From positions 62,001-126,000 of the forward strand of contig CANTFK010000947.1 of assembly GCA_947646735.1 (NCBI GenBank): a stretch of 64,000 nucleotides of DNA. Direction: 5' to 3'. A program made the position numbers and the translations under genes. This document shows positions 43,031 through 53,218 of this stretch, piece by piece (position 1 is the first letter of the stretch; each line of letters begins with the position of its first letter). The notes beneath the pieces are model-generated. The model did no database searches and was not told where the DNA came from. It saw only the letters and a program-made list of their open reading frames with translations. This DNA is from Peronospora farinosa (Eukaryota; Oomycota; Peronosporomycetes; Peronosporales; Peronosporaceae).

Positions 43031-44083
43031 ATGCCGGACGAGACGAATCAGAAGACGGCGATGGACGTGGAGCTCGTCTCAGGCAGTATCAGTCTCCCAT
43101 CATTAAAGGAAAGCACGTTAGATGAGCCCGTATCCATCACGATCGTATGTAGTTGCTGCTTGTTTTCTTACGAAAACCCCCTGTAAAATATCATTTGAAT
43201 GTTGTAATTTATATAAATACGTGTGTATCTTTGTTTGGTGGTAGCTTCGTGACTTACGATTGGTCGGTGGCAAGTTGCGTGTTGTTCTTATGCCCAGTAA
43301 CACGTCGGAGGAGACGCTCAAGGCACTTCGGGACTGTACGATGGGTGGAATCAGATCTGAGTTTGGAAGAAATGACTCATTTTCCTGTATCTTTTTGCTG
43401 TTTAGGGGACCTGTGGGGACCATTATTACTGTGTCTTACACTCTCCATGTACGTTGTTTATGTGTATAAGTGGTGAGATGAGAGGACGTAGATTGTGATG
43501 TTTAATTTTGCTTTTTTGGTGTTAGAACGTTGAGTGTGACGGCTCCTGCGGCCCAATCGGCCATGGTGTTTACAGGAGTTTTTATCGTGATTTGGGTTGG
43601 TGCTGCGATCGTTACGATCAATGCGCAGCTTTTGGGCAGCTCCATGTACGTCGATAGAAAGTGTTTTGTTGTTGTGTTGTGTTGTTTAACAACCAAATGG
43701 TAAAGCTGATGGTAATGGTTGTGATGGACTTGTGATTTGAATAGATCGTTTTTCCAGAGTGTGTGTGTGCTGGGTTATTGTGTCTTCCCGCTGAATATCG
43801 CCACACTGATGTGTATGCTGACTAAAGTGGTAGTCTCGCACATCTTGCTACGTGCAGTAATCGTCGGTGTTGGGTTTCTCTGGTCTACACGAGGTACGAC
43901 AAGCTTGCTTTGTTGTCATGCACAAGAGTTTCGTACTAAATGTTCGACTGTGTTTTTGTTTCTAATATGACAGCGTCCGTTGTGTTCATGTCAAAGATGG
44001 TGCCACCCAAGCGAAAAGCTCTTACCGTGTACCCCGTCCTGCTTTTCTACATTTTTCTCAGCTGGATGGTCCTTATTCAATAA
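43031..44083 (+). CDS. YIPF6: YIPF6-like Golgi membrane protein, 6 exons
   Basis: This is a Yip1-domain family member with five membrane helices, located in the Golgi and involved in Rab-dependent vesicle budding or Golgi structure. Exons are 43031-43144, 43245-43335, 43406-43448, 43526-43645, 43745-43893 and 43974-44083, giving 208 residues, the family's normal length. The cytosolic N-terminus holds STLDEPV, LRDLRLVGGKLRVVLMP and the RDWDLWGPLLLCLTLS entry to helix 1. The conserved ISFFQSVCVLGYC follows LLGSS, and the protein ends RKALTVYPVLLFYIFLSWMVLIQ-like. No single open frame covers more than a fifth of the gene. The match to YIPF6 rather than YIPF1-5 comes from the DLWGP and SFFQSVCVLGYC segments. 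Confidence 0.92.
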
Positions 44084-44284
44084 GTCTTAACAAATCAGAC
44101 AGCAACATTGATAATAAATCGTACCAAGAACTATAGCTTTTTATTACCATTCCATCATGTACTTATTTTAGCTAACTAAAAAACTGTATTCACTAAAAAC
44201 AGTACCTCCTTCCCCTCAAAACCTACCCATTTTTTTTAAACAAACCTCCTCTTTTTTTTCCCTTGATACCCAATTCTTAAAACC

Positions 44285-44938
44285 ATGAGTGCCAGTAAAC
44301 AGCTCCAAAGTCTCATCCGTTCCATTGAGACGGACTTGGGGATTGAACCCAATGCATTCATTCATGAAACCAACCAGTCAATCAAAATCAAGGATCGAAA
44401 AAAGAAAATAACGATTACCAAGTCAATGAATCAACCCGAGATTACAAAACTTGATATTCGTGTGGGTCAAATCACGAAAGTTTGGAAACATGAAACAGCT
44501 GAGAAACTTTTTTGTGAAGAAATTAATGTCGGTGAAGAAAGACCTCGTGTTATTGCTAGTGGACTAGTGGCTCATTATTCACTTGAAGAAATGCAAAATC
44601 GTCGCGTTCTTGTGTTGTGTAATCTGAAACCACGTAATCTCGTGGGGTTTCGTAGTCATGGGATGGTCCTGTGTGCAGTGGTTCAGTTGGAGAATGAAAA
44701 CGAGAAAGTGGTGTTGGTGACACCACCGGAAGGGGCTGTAATTGGAGAACGGATCACGTTTGATGGGCTTCAAGGTGAACCCATTTCACCGGCGCAGGTT
44801 GAGAAGAAAAAGGTGCTTTTGGTTTTGGGAGAAGAGATGAAGACGGATGACAAGGGCATTGCCAAGTGGAAAGAACATGAGTTTCAAACGTCAAAAGGTC
44901 CTTGTACGGCCTCTGTGACCAATGGGGTCATTCGATAA
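44285..44938 (+). CDS. EMAPII/Arc1p-type tRNA-binding protein
   Basis: This is a small multisynthetase-complex component with an OB-fold tRNA-binding domain, as in AIMP1/p43, Arc1p and the C-terminus of TyrRS. The 217-residue single-exon protein has a short basic N-terminal segment (KDRKKKITITKS). The EMAPII domain then begins at ITKLDIRVGQIT and continues with HETAEKLFCEEINVGEE, RVIASGLVAHY, VLCNLKPRNLVGFRSHGMVLCA and the C-terminal sub-domain ending TNGVIR. It lacks the long N-terminal leucine-zipper or GST-like region of AIMP1/Arc1p. How it joins synthetases is therefore open. The domain assignment is secure. Confidence 0.93.
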   Translation: MSASKQLQSLIRSIETDLGIEPNAFIHETNQSIKIKDRKKKITITKSMNQPEITKLDIRVGQITKVWKHETAEKLFCEEINVGEERPRVIASGLVAHYSLEEMQNRRVLVLCNLKPRNLVGFRSHGMVLCAVVQLENENEKVVLVTPPEGAVIGERITFDGLQGEPISPAQVEKKKVLLVLGEEMKTDDKGIAKWKEHEFQTSKGPCTASVTNGVIR

Positions 44939-45060
44939 ACGAGACAAGATGGAGTGAAGAAGAACTGGAGAAGAACGGAAGAAGATGACAACATGATGAG
45001 GTTTTGCAGTTGTCTATTCCATTGCATTAGTCGTACAGTTGTTACCTAACAGCACTGTGA

Positions 45061-48000
45061 CTAATTGCGTTTCCTTTTGTGTCGAGTACTGATACGAGTA
45101 GCAGGGTTTTTCACAGCTTTGATCGTCTTTTTTGTCTTCTTCTTCTTCTTCTTTTTGAGCGAGAGCTGCACGACTTCTTCGTCGTCGTTCTCCTCTTGTT
45201 CCTGATTTTCTTCTTTTCGGATGGCAGTAGCTTTTGAACTCGTTTTAACGTTTTCTTTGGCTTTGGCTTTCGCCTTTGCTCTGCGTCTAGAAACGTTGAC
45301 AGTTGGTGGCACGTTCTCGTCTGAATCACCGGCCGAGTCGAAGGCTGCAGACAGGTCCTTCTTCATGCGGCTTTCCAGATCTTTCTGTGTGAAGCTCGTC
45401 TTTCCATGGCTCTGAGGTCTGTCGACGGAAGGCGACTTTGCAGTCACGTGCCAGTTCCCGTTGGCTGAGTGACCCTGGCTGGGAGAAAATATCAACGTCG
45501 ACTGCTCTGATGTCTGCCGACGAGCTTCCTCACTGGACACTTTGCGCGGTCGTACTCCACTACGAGAAGAAGTTGGCGTTGAAGGAAGGCTCTGACGTTT
45601 TCGTCGACCAGCAGGCGTGCCCTTCTCGTCACTGCGTAGGTGCACGGATGTGTTACTTGCCTCCAGCAATTCATCCTGCGGTGTCCGAGATGCAGGGACT
45701 GCTGTAGCTTGTGGAGACATCGGTGCTGTCTGGGCATCGCTCGAGACGTAGGGCATGCGGCGCGATTGTTGTTTCTGTTGCTGTTGCTGCTGCAAGTCGT
45801 GCTGACGCAGATCGTACTCCACTTCCATTGCCATCTGCGGATCTGTGTTCATAAAAATATCTTTCACTTCCTGACGATACATCTTGAACAATTCGCGAAT
45901 GTAGTGCAGCAAATAGCGAGTCAAGGGGCTATGCTTCGCTTCCAGAGTGTGCTTGAGTCCGATGAGCACCGGTACAACATTTTCAAGGAAATTCTTCTTG
46001 GACAACTTGGACAGCAATTTGCCCTTGGCTGCTGCGATCTGTGACGCAACGTTTGCGTTTGTCCCCATCGCTGCATCTTCACTATCAGCTTCATCATCTT
46101 CCTCCTTTGAAGTTGCAAGTTTAATTTCTGGTGAGCACAGAATTGCGAAAGTATCCTTGAGAACTGCCTCGATGCAATGGTCCGTGATCTGCGATGGATT
46201 GTCGCACAGCGGAAGCGTGCCGTCCATGACTTCCTCCAGCACTTCATTGCAGAGTTTCATGGAAATCTGCAATTTTTGCTCATCCGTCATGTGCTCCAAC
46301 AAAAAGGTGTATAATTTTGCTCGTCTTGGGTAGGACGCATTGCCCAGCAGTGCGAGTTCGCGCGTGCCTTCCTCCTCAAAAGGCTCCGAGAACTTAAGTT
46401 TGTCACCCTGGACCCCATTGAAGACAAAGATAATCTCGATGAACTTGTTCGTGAAGATGTGTGGTGACTTTTGCAACAGAGGTCCACAGAGCACATGGCG
46501 AGCCAGGTTTGCCAGTTCCTCATCTTCATCTACCGCAGCTCGAAGGAAGAAGCGTAGCAATGACTCGCGCCACTTAATGTAGTCCTGCAGAATCAGCTGT
46601 GAGAATAGCAGCAGAGCATTGCGGCGCAACAAGCGACTGTCGTCTAGAAGTGACAAGGCAATTGTAGGAACGTACGCGTCAACAAGAGACGTGTAGCGAA
46701 TACATAGATCACCTAAAATCAGCAGGATATTCGATCGGATGTCTTGCTCTTCGCACGTTCTCAGCTCGCGAATGAACATGGTCATACACTTCTTGGCTAG
46801 GTCACTGTCACGCAAGCACAGCTTACCGAGCGTCACGAAAGCACACACGCGAACAGGAGTCGGCAGCATAACGGGCTCTGACATGACGGAAGTCGTCGTC
46901 TCACCTTCCTCACTTTGCACTGTAGCTTGTGACATGGACAGGCTGATGGCGATGCTGTTAGGGACAAACTTTGGTGGCAAAAAGAGTTGCACAAGAGACT
47001 TCAGACTCGAACTAACAGGTAAAAGTGCCGCCTCGCCGCTTTTGTCAGCATCCTTATCAAACTCAAGCAGCGCCACCTCACCGATAGATATCAGTTGCTT
47101 TTGCAACAATGTCGTCTCCTCATCCAAGTCGTCCGGGCTACTTTCAAAGCATTTGCGAAGGTTCACCTCACAAAGTTTGAGGATTTTCTTTCCCCACGCG
47201 AAACTAATGTCGCGACTCTTCTCGGGAGAAGGAGCCTTGGCTTTGCAAATGCTATTTAGGGCAAGAATCCCATCGGCGATGACATTTAGCGGGATGGCAA
47301 ACGAATGCAACGAGGCCAAAATGCCATCCGCAATCGACTTGGCATCTTGTGCATCAATAAAAGTTGAAATCGCGGCAATCACACGCAAAATGCGCTTTGA
47401 TCCATCGTTGAACTCCACTGGCAGTGCTTGGTCCTGCAACTTGTTCCAGCACTCGACGACGATGCTTAAATTTTGTTGTTTTCCCCTGACAGCCTCAATA
47501 AGATTACCCGAGTGCGCAAGTTCCTCCAGTACAATCCAGCTAAAACCCCAGTAGCGAGTTAAAAGTCGGCGAGCAGCATCATCCTCTACCTCTTCTTGCA
47601 CCTCTTCTCCGGAGCTGTACGGATTCACGCTTTCATCAATGGCATACACACATGCTTTGATAATTTTGTCGACATCGATTTTTTCGCTCTTGATTAGCAT
47701 GCGCATTGCCTTTTGCAAACAGCGAGCCATGACACCATCAAGATGCGACACCTGCATCCAGACGTTGTCAAGACTCTCGCGCTGGCTCTTACTACGGCGT
47801 GTATCATACCACATCAAAACTCGCTCAAACACAACCTTTCCAGCCGCTTCAAGTGCACAAGTTTGCACAGTTGTCTCCGGATCAACACAAAGCGGAAGAA
47901 CCCCAAGATTCCATAGCTTCTGGGCCTCTTCATCGCATGGAAATTTAAGCAAGATCGCTGACAGCGACTTTATCGACTGCACGCGAACAACAACCGAGGA

Positions 48001-49827
48001 ATCCGTACAGCGCGCGTGGATATCAAACAGGTCTTTTCGAGAAGAAGCATGAACAGTATTGCCTGAGTGCGCCGTCAAAAGTGCTTCCAGAGCGTGCACC
48101 GCAGCTCTGCGCACGAATGTCTTGTCGTCCAAGAGCCGCTCACGGAAGAGGTCAATAAGTCGCTGCATCAGTGGTGTTTCTGCAAGTGTCGTCAATCCTT
48201 GAGTATCAATCGATGGCTCGTACAACAGCTTTTGCAGTGAGCTTGAAATCGCTTCCGATCCGCAGCCCTCATTCATTTGTTCATCATTGTCTTCGTTTTC
48301 GTTATTAGCCAGATTTGATAAACCTAAGGTAAGCATGGTCGAAATTCCACTAATTGCCTTTGTACGAACTTGGGACATCTTGTCGCGAGCACGATCAATC
48401 AGGACCTCCAAGAGCGGACCTACACCCGAGTACGCGACTAACGATTCGGGAAGTTCGTTTTTCTTGATCTTCCAGAACCTAGCTTCTACCACGAAGCGGC
48501 TAAGAAGTTCTACCGCAAACTGGCGATACTTCAGCTTAGCATTGCGAGAATAACTAGCCAGGAATCGTGCAAATCTTACGCACTCTTCGTCTCGGAACTC
48601 ACTTGGTTTAACCTGCTCTTCGTACTCGCTCTCCCGCCGTCCAGCCATAACAGTCGAGAAGACGTACGAGAGGACACGTTGCCGTTCATCCGCTAGACCT
48701 GGTGCCTGTAGACAAATATTCTGCATCAAACCCAGCAACATCAACGAGTATTCCCGACGTGCAGAGCCCTCGGCGTCGTCCTCTTCACATGTTTTTCCTG
48801 TAATGTGCTGGATCCTCATAATAACATCAATAGCAAGTCTATGAAAGCGTAACGACGACCTTGTTTCCTTTGCCACTGTATCCTGCAACGTCACGCCAGG
48901 AATGTAGCAATGCAGAATCACTCTGCCAATCTGCAATGGCTCACCATGTGTACCACTCATCAATGTTTCCAGTACTTGCACTGTTTTCTTCGTCATAGCC
49001 AATGCCGTGTCTTCATTATCCGGTGGTACTGCTGTCTGCAATGCAATTACCATCTCAATAGTCGGTACAATAGACTCTTGACTAGCTGAGAGTGAAAAAA
49101 TGCCTAAAAATGTCACCACCATCTCCAATAATTCCAACCCAAGTGTCGTCATCATTTGGTACGTAACAGGATCCTCTTCCTCACTCTCTTCCTCACTGCT
49201 CTGCTCTTTTCTCACCACTTTCCGTCTTCCTTGTCTCTCTCGTCTTTTCTCTTGTATTGTAGCATTATTTCTCTGCTCTTTAACAGCCACAAGACCAATC
49301 CATTTCTTCAACGTATCCAGAACTTGACGATACACGTACGACATGAAAATCCCATATGCTGATCCTCCAGGTATTTGTAGCCATGCCATATAGATTTTAG
49401 CAGCTAATAACGCTTTTACTAGAGCGTTTTGTTTTTTCACGTTGTTTAAACTTGCGTAAACGTCACGGACATTAATAATGGACTGTAAAAACGTAAGAAA
49501 CGACCGATACACGGCGTCGTGGTTCTCTACGTCTTGATCCGATTGCAATATAGCATCAATAGTGTCCTGGGACGCAAAGAGATGCCAAAAATGCACCAAT
49601 TGCGCGTCTGTAGCGTCCTTACGACGACTTGCGACCTCCTGAAGTAGCAGATACTTGATGAACACACGATCGACGGCTTGCAGCTGCCGTTTTGAGACGT
49701 TTTCAGCCCATTTTTCACGTACTGAAGCAGTACCACCTGTATCGAATACACGTGAGATGGCGTTCTCGGGTATAGATCGTAACGCAAGAGGCTGCAAGAC
49801 GCGTAGCAGCTCTTTTTCGAGCGCCAT
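45061..49827 (-). CDS. NCAPD3: Condensin II subunit D3 (NCAPD3)
   Basis: This HEAT-repeat subunit of condensin II compacts chromosomes in the nucleus from early prophase. The 1588-residue protein is one open frame. HEAT-like helical repeats run from about residue 150. The conserved Cnd1 segment near residues 1010-1170 includes VRVCAFVTLGKLCLRD, RSNILLILGDLCIRYT and DDSRLLRRNALLLFSQLILQDYIKW. The C-terminal 250 residues are disordered, Gln-run-bearing and Ser/Pro-rich with several SP and TP sites likely used by mitotic kinases, and end in a Lys-rich basic tail (KKKKKKTKKTIK). D3 rather than D2 is favoured by the absence of an NCAPD2 N-terminal domain and by the IFVFNG and TPT-rich tail. Confidence 0.9.
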   Translation of the reverse strand: MALEKELLRVLQPLALRSIPENAISRVFDTGGTASVREKWAENVSKRQLQAVDRVFIKYLLLQEVASRRKDATDAQLVHFWHLFASQDTIDAILQSDQDVENHDAVYRSFLTFLQSIINVRDVYASLNNVKKQNALVKALLAAKIYMAWLQIPGGSAYGIFMSYVYRQVLDTLKKWIGLVAVKEQRNNATIQEKRRERQGRRKVVRKEQSSEEESEEEDPVTYQMMTTLGLELLEMVVTFLGIFSLSASQESIVPTIEMVIALQTAVPPDNEDTALAMTKKTVQVLETLMSGTHGEPLQIGRVILHCYIPGVTLQDTVAKETRSSLRFHRLAIDVIMRIQHITGKTCEEDDAEGSARREYSLMLLGLMQNICLQAPGLADERQRVLSYVFSTVMAGRRESEYEEQVKPSEFRDEECVRFARFLASYSRNAKLKYRQFAVELLSRFVVEARFWKIKKNELPESLVAYSGVGPLLEVLIDRARDKMSQVRTKAISGISTMLTLGLSNLANNENEDNDEQMNEGCGSEAISSSLQKLLYEPSIDTQGLTTLAETPLMQRLIDLFRERLLDDKTFVRRAAVHALEALLTAHSGNTVHASSRKDLFDIHARCTDSSVVVRVQSIKSLSAILLKFPCDEEAQKLWNLGVLPLCVDPETTVQTCALEAAGKVVFERVLMWYDTRRSKSQRESLDNVWMQVSHLDGVMARCLQKAMRMLIKSEKIDVDKIIKACVYAIDESVNPYSSGEEVQEEVEDDAARRLLTRYWGFSWIVLEELAHSGNLIEAVRGKQQNLSIVVECWNKLQDQALPVEFNDGSKRILRVIAAISTFIDAQDAKSIADGILASLHSFAIPLNVIADGILALNSICKAKAPSPEKSRDISFAWGKKILKLCEVNLRKCFESSPDDLDEETTLLQKQLISIGEVALLEFDKDADKSGEAALLPVSSSLKSLVQLFLPPKFVPNSIAISLSMSQATVQSEEGETTTSVMSEPVMLPTPVRVCAFVTLGKLCLRDSDLAKKCMTMFIRELRTCEEQDIRSNILLILGDLCIRYTSLVDAYVPTIALSLLDDSRLLRRNALLLFSQLILQDYIKWRESLLRFFLRAAVDEDEELANLARHVLCGPLLQKSPHIFTNKFIEIIFVFNGVQGDKLKFSEPFEEEGTRELALLGNASYPRRAKLYTFLLEHMTDEQKLQISMKLCNEVLEEVMDGTLPLCDNPSQITDHCIEAVLKDTFAILCSPEIKLATSKEEDDEADSEDAAMGTNANVASQIAAAKGKLLSKLSKKNFLENVVPVLIGLKHTLEAKHSPLTRYLLHYIRELFKMYRQEVKDIFMNTDPQMAMEVEYDLRQHDLQQQQQQKQQSRRMPYVSSDAQTAPMSPQATAVPASRTPQDELLEASNTSVHLRSDEKGTPAGRRKRQSLPSTPTSSRSGVRPRKVSSEEARRQTSEQSTLIFSPSQGHSANGNWHVTAKSPSVDRPQSHGKTSFTQKDLESRMKKDLSAAFDSAGDSDENVPPTVNVSRRRAKAKAKAKENVKTSSKATAIRKEENQEQEENDDEEVVQLSLKKKKKKKTKKTIKAVKNPATRISTRHKRKRN

Positions 49828-50926
49828 TCATGCGACAGAGATTTAAAACGTGGAATAAAAACGTTATAACAGATGCAGGTTTGTGTTATTACAGTTAATA
49901 CGCCGGGCACGAAAATCGTTTTTTTTACGATATAATCAAGATTTTTTTAGCCTGTTTTTTGGATATTCATTCACCTTATACAGGGATCTGTTATGGTAAT
50001 AAAGCGTCGTGTCTGATATAATCAGTGTGGTCATTCATTAGTATGTAGGCACATGAAATACTGTAGTTGCTGTTTCTCACGTTTTGGTAGTGTACTCTCG
50101 TGGTCAGATGATACAGCGCAATCCTTTGCTTCAGATTGCAATCCAAGACAAGTGTTGATATTCTAGATGCTGCTGTAAAAGTGCAATTTCTGCAATATTC
50201 TATATAGTAATCAGCTTTCTAATTACATGTGGGTGCCATAATTCAGTACGTTCAAGTTTCGTTGGTCACGTACGACTCGTTGTCCATCCCCCTTTAGTAA
50301 AATGACTGAAAATCTCAAAAAAGAAGGCTTTTATCTAAAATCAAGAATCGATTGACGCTTTCTTTCTACTCATTACATGTCTCAATTCGCTTTATGGAAA
50401 GATTTTTTGCTGTGTTATTATTGAAATTGGCAGGAGAAGAAAAAGGAGGAGGAGGAGGAGAAGAGGCTGATGAATGCGAATCATGTGGACGGTGTCATAA
50501 CGCGGTACTGGCTTCGTGCAAGTCATCGCACTTAGTGGAAGTTCAAGGTGTACAAGAGTTCGTATATAGTACCTGCCCATGTACGTTATGTGAGATGTCT
50601 AATAGCCAATCAGCTTGCAATAGGATCTTTTTTTATCACCTATTGACATTAAAGTCAGGTTTATTGCACACAAGAAATACAAAATGTAGTGTTTGTAGTG
50701 TTTGTATACCAAGGTCCCTCACCTCGTAAAAAAAAAGACCCGAACGTCACAAAACTCCATAGCACAAAACCGAGACAGCACACACTCTGTGGCTGCATAA
50801 ACGAGACAGCAAGCTACGGTAGTGACATACACTCTTGCTCCCGCTTAAACCAAACAGAGCGACCAGAGTTGAATTTGCAGCTCCAGAGAAAGACGAACTT
50901 AACAAAAAGACGTACTTAGTTGGTTA
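49828..50926. other. Intergenic, divergent spacer with a low-confidence Cys-rich frame
   Basis: The region between NCAPD3 (minus) and the bZIP gene (plus) should hold both promoters. One plus frame with an ATG at 50394 ends at 50729 (111 codons) and carries CESCGRC and CPCTLC clusters. It has no homologue I recognise and may be chance. A short polypurine run lies near 50436-50465. Confidence 0.45.
50394..50729 (+). CDS. Doubtful Cys-rich small open frame
   Basis: The frame gives 111 residues with eleven or so Cys, including CESCGRCH and CPCTLC. A hydrophobic N-terminus (MERFFAVLLLKLAG) could act as a weak signal peptide, followed by a Gly/Glu-rich stretch. Small secreted Cys-rich proteins are common in oomycetes, which is why I list it. 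There is no splice or family support, and composition alone cannot decide. Confidence 0.22.
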   Translation: MERFFAVLLLKLAGEEKGGGGGEEADECESCGRCHNAVLASCKSSHLVEVQGVQEFVYSTCPCTLCEMSNSQSACNRIFFYHLLTLKSGLLHTRNTKCSVCSVCIPRSLTS

Positions 50927-52040
50927 ATGTCGTTAGAATATGATGTACCCATTATGCTCCCGCCAATCAGGCCACCGTTTGCCAGTAACGAGTCGTACAT
51001 GACGCTGCTGTCCTACGAAAATGACGAACAACGTGTACAGTATGAAGAAGACATGGCGAGATACTTTGGTGTGCCATTGCCAAGTTACATTCGTCAATCA
51101 CAAGAGGAAGTAACAGCCAATTTACGTACACCCACAAGTGTCCAATTATTAAGTACGCGCTTCCCTCCATTCAGTTCCCCTGTCAAAAAAGATAGTGCCA
51201 GTAGCAAGACGATATTGCCACTACTTCAGCTACAATTGGATTCCCCTACCCACACCGATGGCTCAACGGAGACGGACCAATCAGGTGAAGAAGAGAAATT
51301 ACGTGTCAATCGTGAACGCAATCGATTACATGCCCAACGAACGCGTCTTCGTAAACGTGAATTACTAGAAAGTCTCACGGAACGTATTCAGGCACTTCAG
51401 GACGAGTTTCAGTTGTTAAAACAGGCCTATGATTTTCATACGACAGCTGTCTGTCTCTTGCGATTGGGACATGCCCATGATGTTCCTTGTGTGCTGAGGC
51501 TGGAGCAAGTTGGTGACAATGCTATGGACGATGGAGACGAGAATGGACAGTTGTACGAGAGTTTGAAGACGACGTGTTGTTTACACGAAAGTGATTGTGA
51601 CGATGAGACACACGAACAGGAGAAAGTTTGTGCTGAAATGAAGGACAATGCCGATGTCTGTACGTGTCCCGACGAGCAGATCAATTCCAATGGGAAGAGA
51701 CCATTGTTGTCCACTGATACTGGCAGTAAAATGCTTGGTTACTCCAAGGAAGAGCGTGAACGTATGCGACGTGAACGCAACCGTTTGCACGCACGAAGAG
51801 CTCGACTTCGCAAAAAACTGGTGCTTGAAAAAAGTCAGCAGGTACGAGGAATTGATGTAGTCGTCTTTTGTGGGAGAAACTTTGTCTTTTTAACGCTCCG
51901 TTTATTCTTTATCTGATTCTTGGTAGACTGTACATGATCTTCGGGAGCGCAACAACCGTCTTCGCAGTCGTTTGAGCGTGTTGGTTTCATCGATCTACGG
52001 CTCGGAGACCTGTCTTGACGACCCTGACGCCATGTCATGA
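50927..52040 (+). CDS. bZIP transcription factor with two bZIP domains, 2 exons
   Basis: Exons are 50927-51841 and 51927-52040, giving 342 residues. The first bZIP domain has its basic region at about residues 124-144 (NRERNRLHAQRTRLRKR) and a leucine zipper at 146-167. The second has its basic region at 275-297 (RRERNRLHARRARLRKK) and a zipper at 299-325 that is completed only after the GTACGA...GGTAG intron. In both, the usual N-x-x-A-A-x-x-S/C-R reads N-x-x-H-A with Thr or Ala at the S/C position, departing from canonical bZIPs in the DNA-contact residues. A segment with five Cys (CCLH, CDD, VCAE, CTC) lies between them. The N-terminal 120 residues are a Pro/acid-rich candidate activation region. 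DNA binding is inferred; the duplication is seen. Confidence 0.88.
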
Positions 52041-52104
52041 TCGCAGCCAGGTGTCGAACTAGTTGTCGTCTTTCACCTTTAGTACGACGTCTGGACTTGA
52101 AACT

Positions 52105-52474
52105 ATGCTCCGTGTCAAGATATGGCGTCGTCTCATCGAGACTGTGTGTCCTCGATCGGTGCTGGTCGCTCTATCTATCTCGTATGTATCTTATCTATGG
52201 GCCGGCATGTTGACCGGCTGGGGCTGCTTCAATGTAAATACAGCAGCATTGCATTACATTTCATCGTCTTTGTTGTTGCTGCTGCTGTTGCTGTTCTGGT
52301 GTCGTTGACGGGGCGTCAACGTGGTCGAGTTCGAATAGTCACAAGTAGACATCGTTTCTGCCGCCGCTGAAGTATCAGCGAGCTGCTCCGACTCCATGGA
52401 TGCCAGCGTCACTTGTAGCGGGTGATGACGATGCTAGCAGCAGCATTAACGACGGTTTTGTGACACGATTATGA
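52105..52474 (+). CDS. Small predicted single-helix membrane protein, 2 exons
   Basis: I do not recognise this protein. Exon 1 (52105-52233) encodes a basic start (MLRVKIWRRLIE) and a hydrophobic helix (VLVALSISYVSYLWAGMLTG). Exon 2 (52349-52474) encodes LPPLKYQRAAPTPW and an acidic/Ser tail. Together they give 84 residues. The donor is GTAAAT and the acceptor ACAAGTAG, in phase 0; the intron (115 bases) has a T/G-rich stretch and an in-frame stop. The basic N-terminus plus one helix would suit a small mitochondrial or ER membrane protein. It starts only 64 bases after the bZIP stop codon. Support is the joint reading frame and hydrophobic segment only. Confidence 0.38.
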
Positions 52475-53218
52475 AGAAGGTATGGAATCCGATGTACGGA
52501 GAATGCTGAACTACTTCACTTCGTGAGAGTGTAAGTCCACTGTTTAGCGCTGGCAAGAAGAAAAATATTGGTAGCGTTTGCGGTTCTATTTATAGAGCGC
52601 TTACATCAGATGAAGTTGCATTGACTCGATCTGCACGGGACCTTGTTTTTTCAGACGGAGACAATGCAGCAAATGAGGTCGCTCGGCTGGTGTAATGTGT
52701 TTTCGTCATCGTCAGTTTAGTGGCAACGTCTCGTTATGTTTGGGATGCATGAAGCGTTTGAGGAAAATGCCGAGTTTGCAGTGGATACCGAGCTTGGAGT
52801 TTGTGTTTGTACTGGAGTTTATCGTGGTGACGGTCCTGGTCTGCTGTAACGCATAAAAGCGTGGCATGATGTATTGATGGCTGTATAGGGTCATGATTGT
52901 GATTGTGATCGTACTGATGTAGAGCATATTGCTTGGAGTGTTGATGCGGGTTATAGTTCAGAATCGGTGCCTGGTCGTTGCGTTGGGATTGTTTCGTAAT
53001 GTGAGGAAGGCATATTGTGCGGCTATTGATTGTTATCGGTTTGCCGGTTGTTGTATGGTTATTGCATACTTTGTGGTTGACGGGTGTGGCGATGGTCAAT
53101 CTGGAGACTTCAAGTACAAATGCATGGCGATTTGAAAAGGAATCTGAGAGTGCATTATGGAGCAAAACGCATTTGTGTTGGAGTTCTGTTCGTGACTAAG
53201 AATGGAAGCAATGCGTCA
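52475..53218. other. Intergenic, no supported gene
   Basis: The spacer precedes the 3' end of the WY effector gene. A 143-codon minus frame (53165-52734) is rich in His, Gln, Thr and Asn and lacks any domain, so I leave it out. Two plus frames at 52929-53335 are short and random-looking. Confidence 0.5.

Noticed and set aside
52734..53165. 143-codon minus-strand frame rich in His, Gln and Thr
   Set aside because: No domain, signal peptide or splice support; composition matches repeat-like background in other frames.
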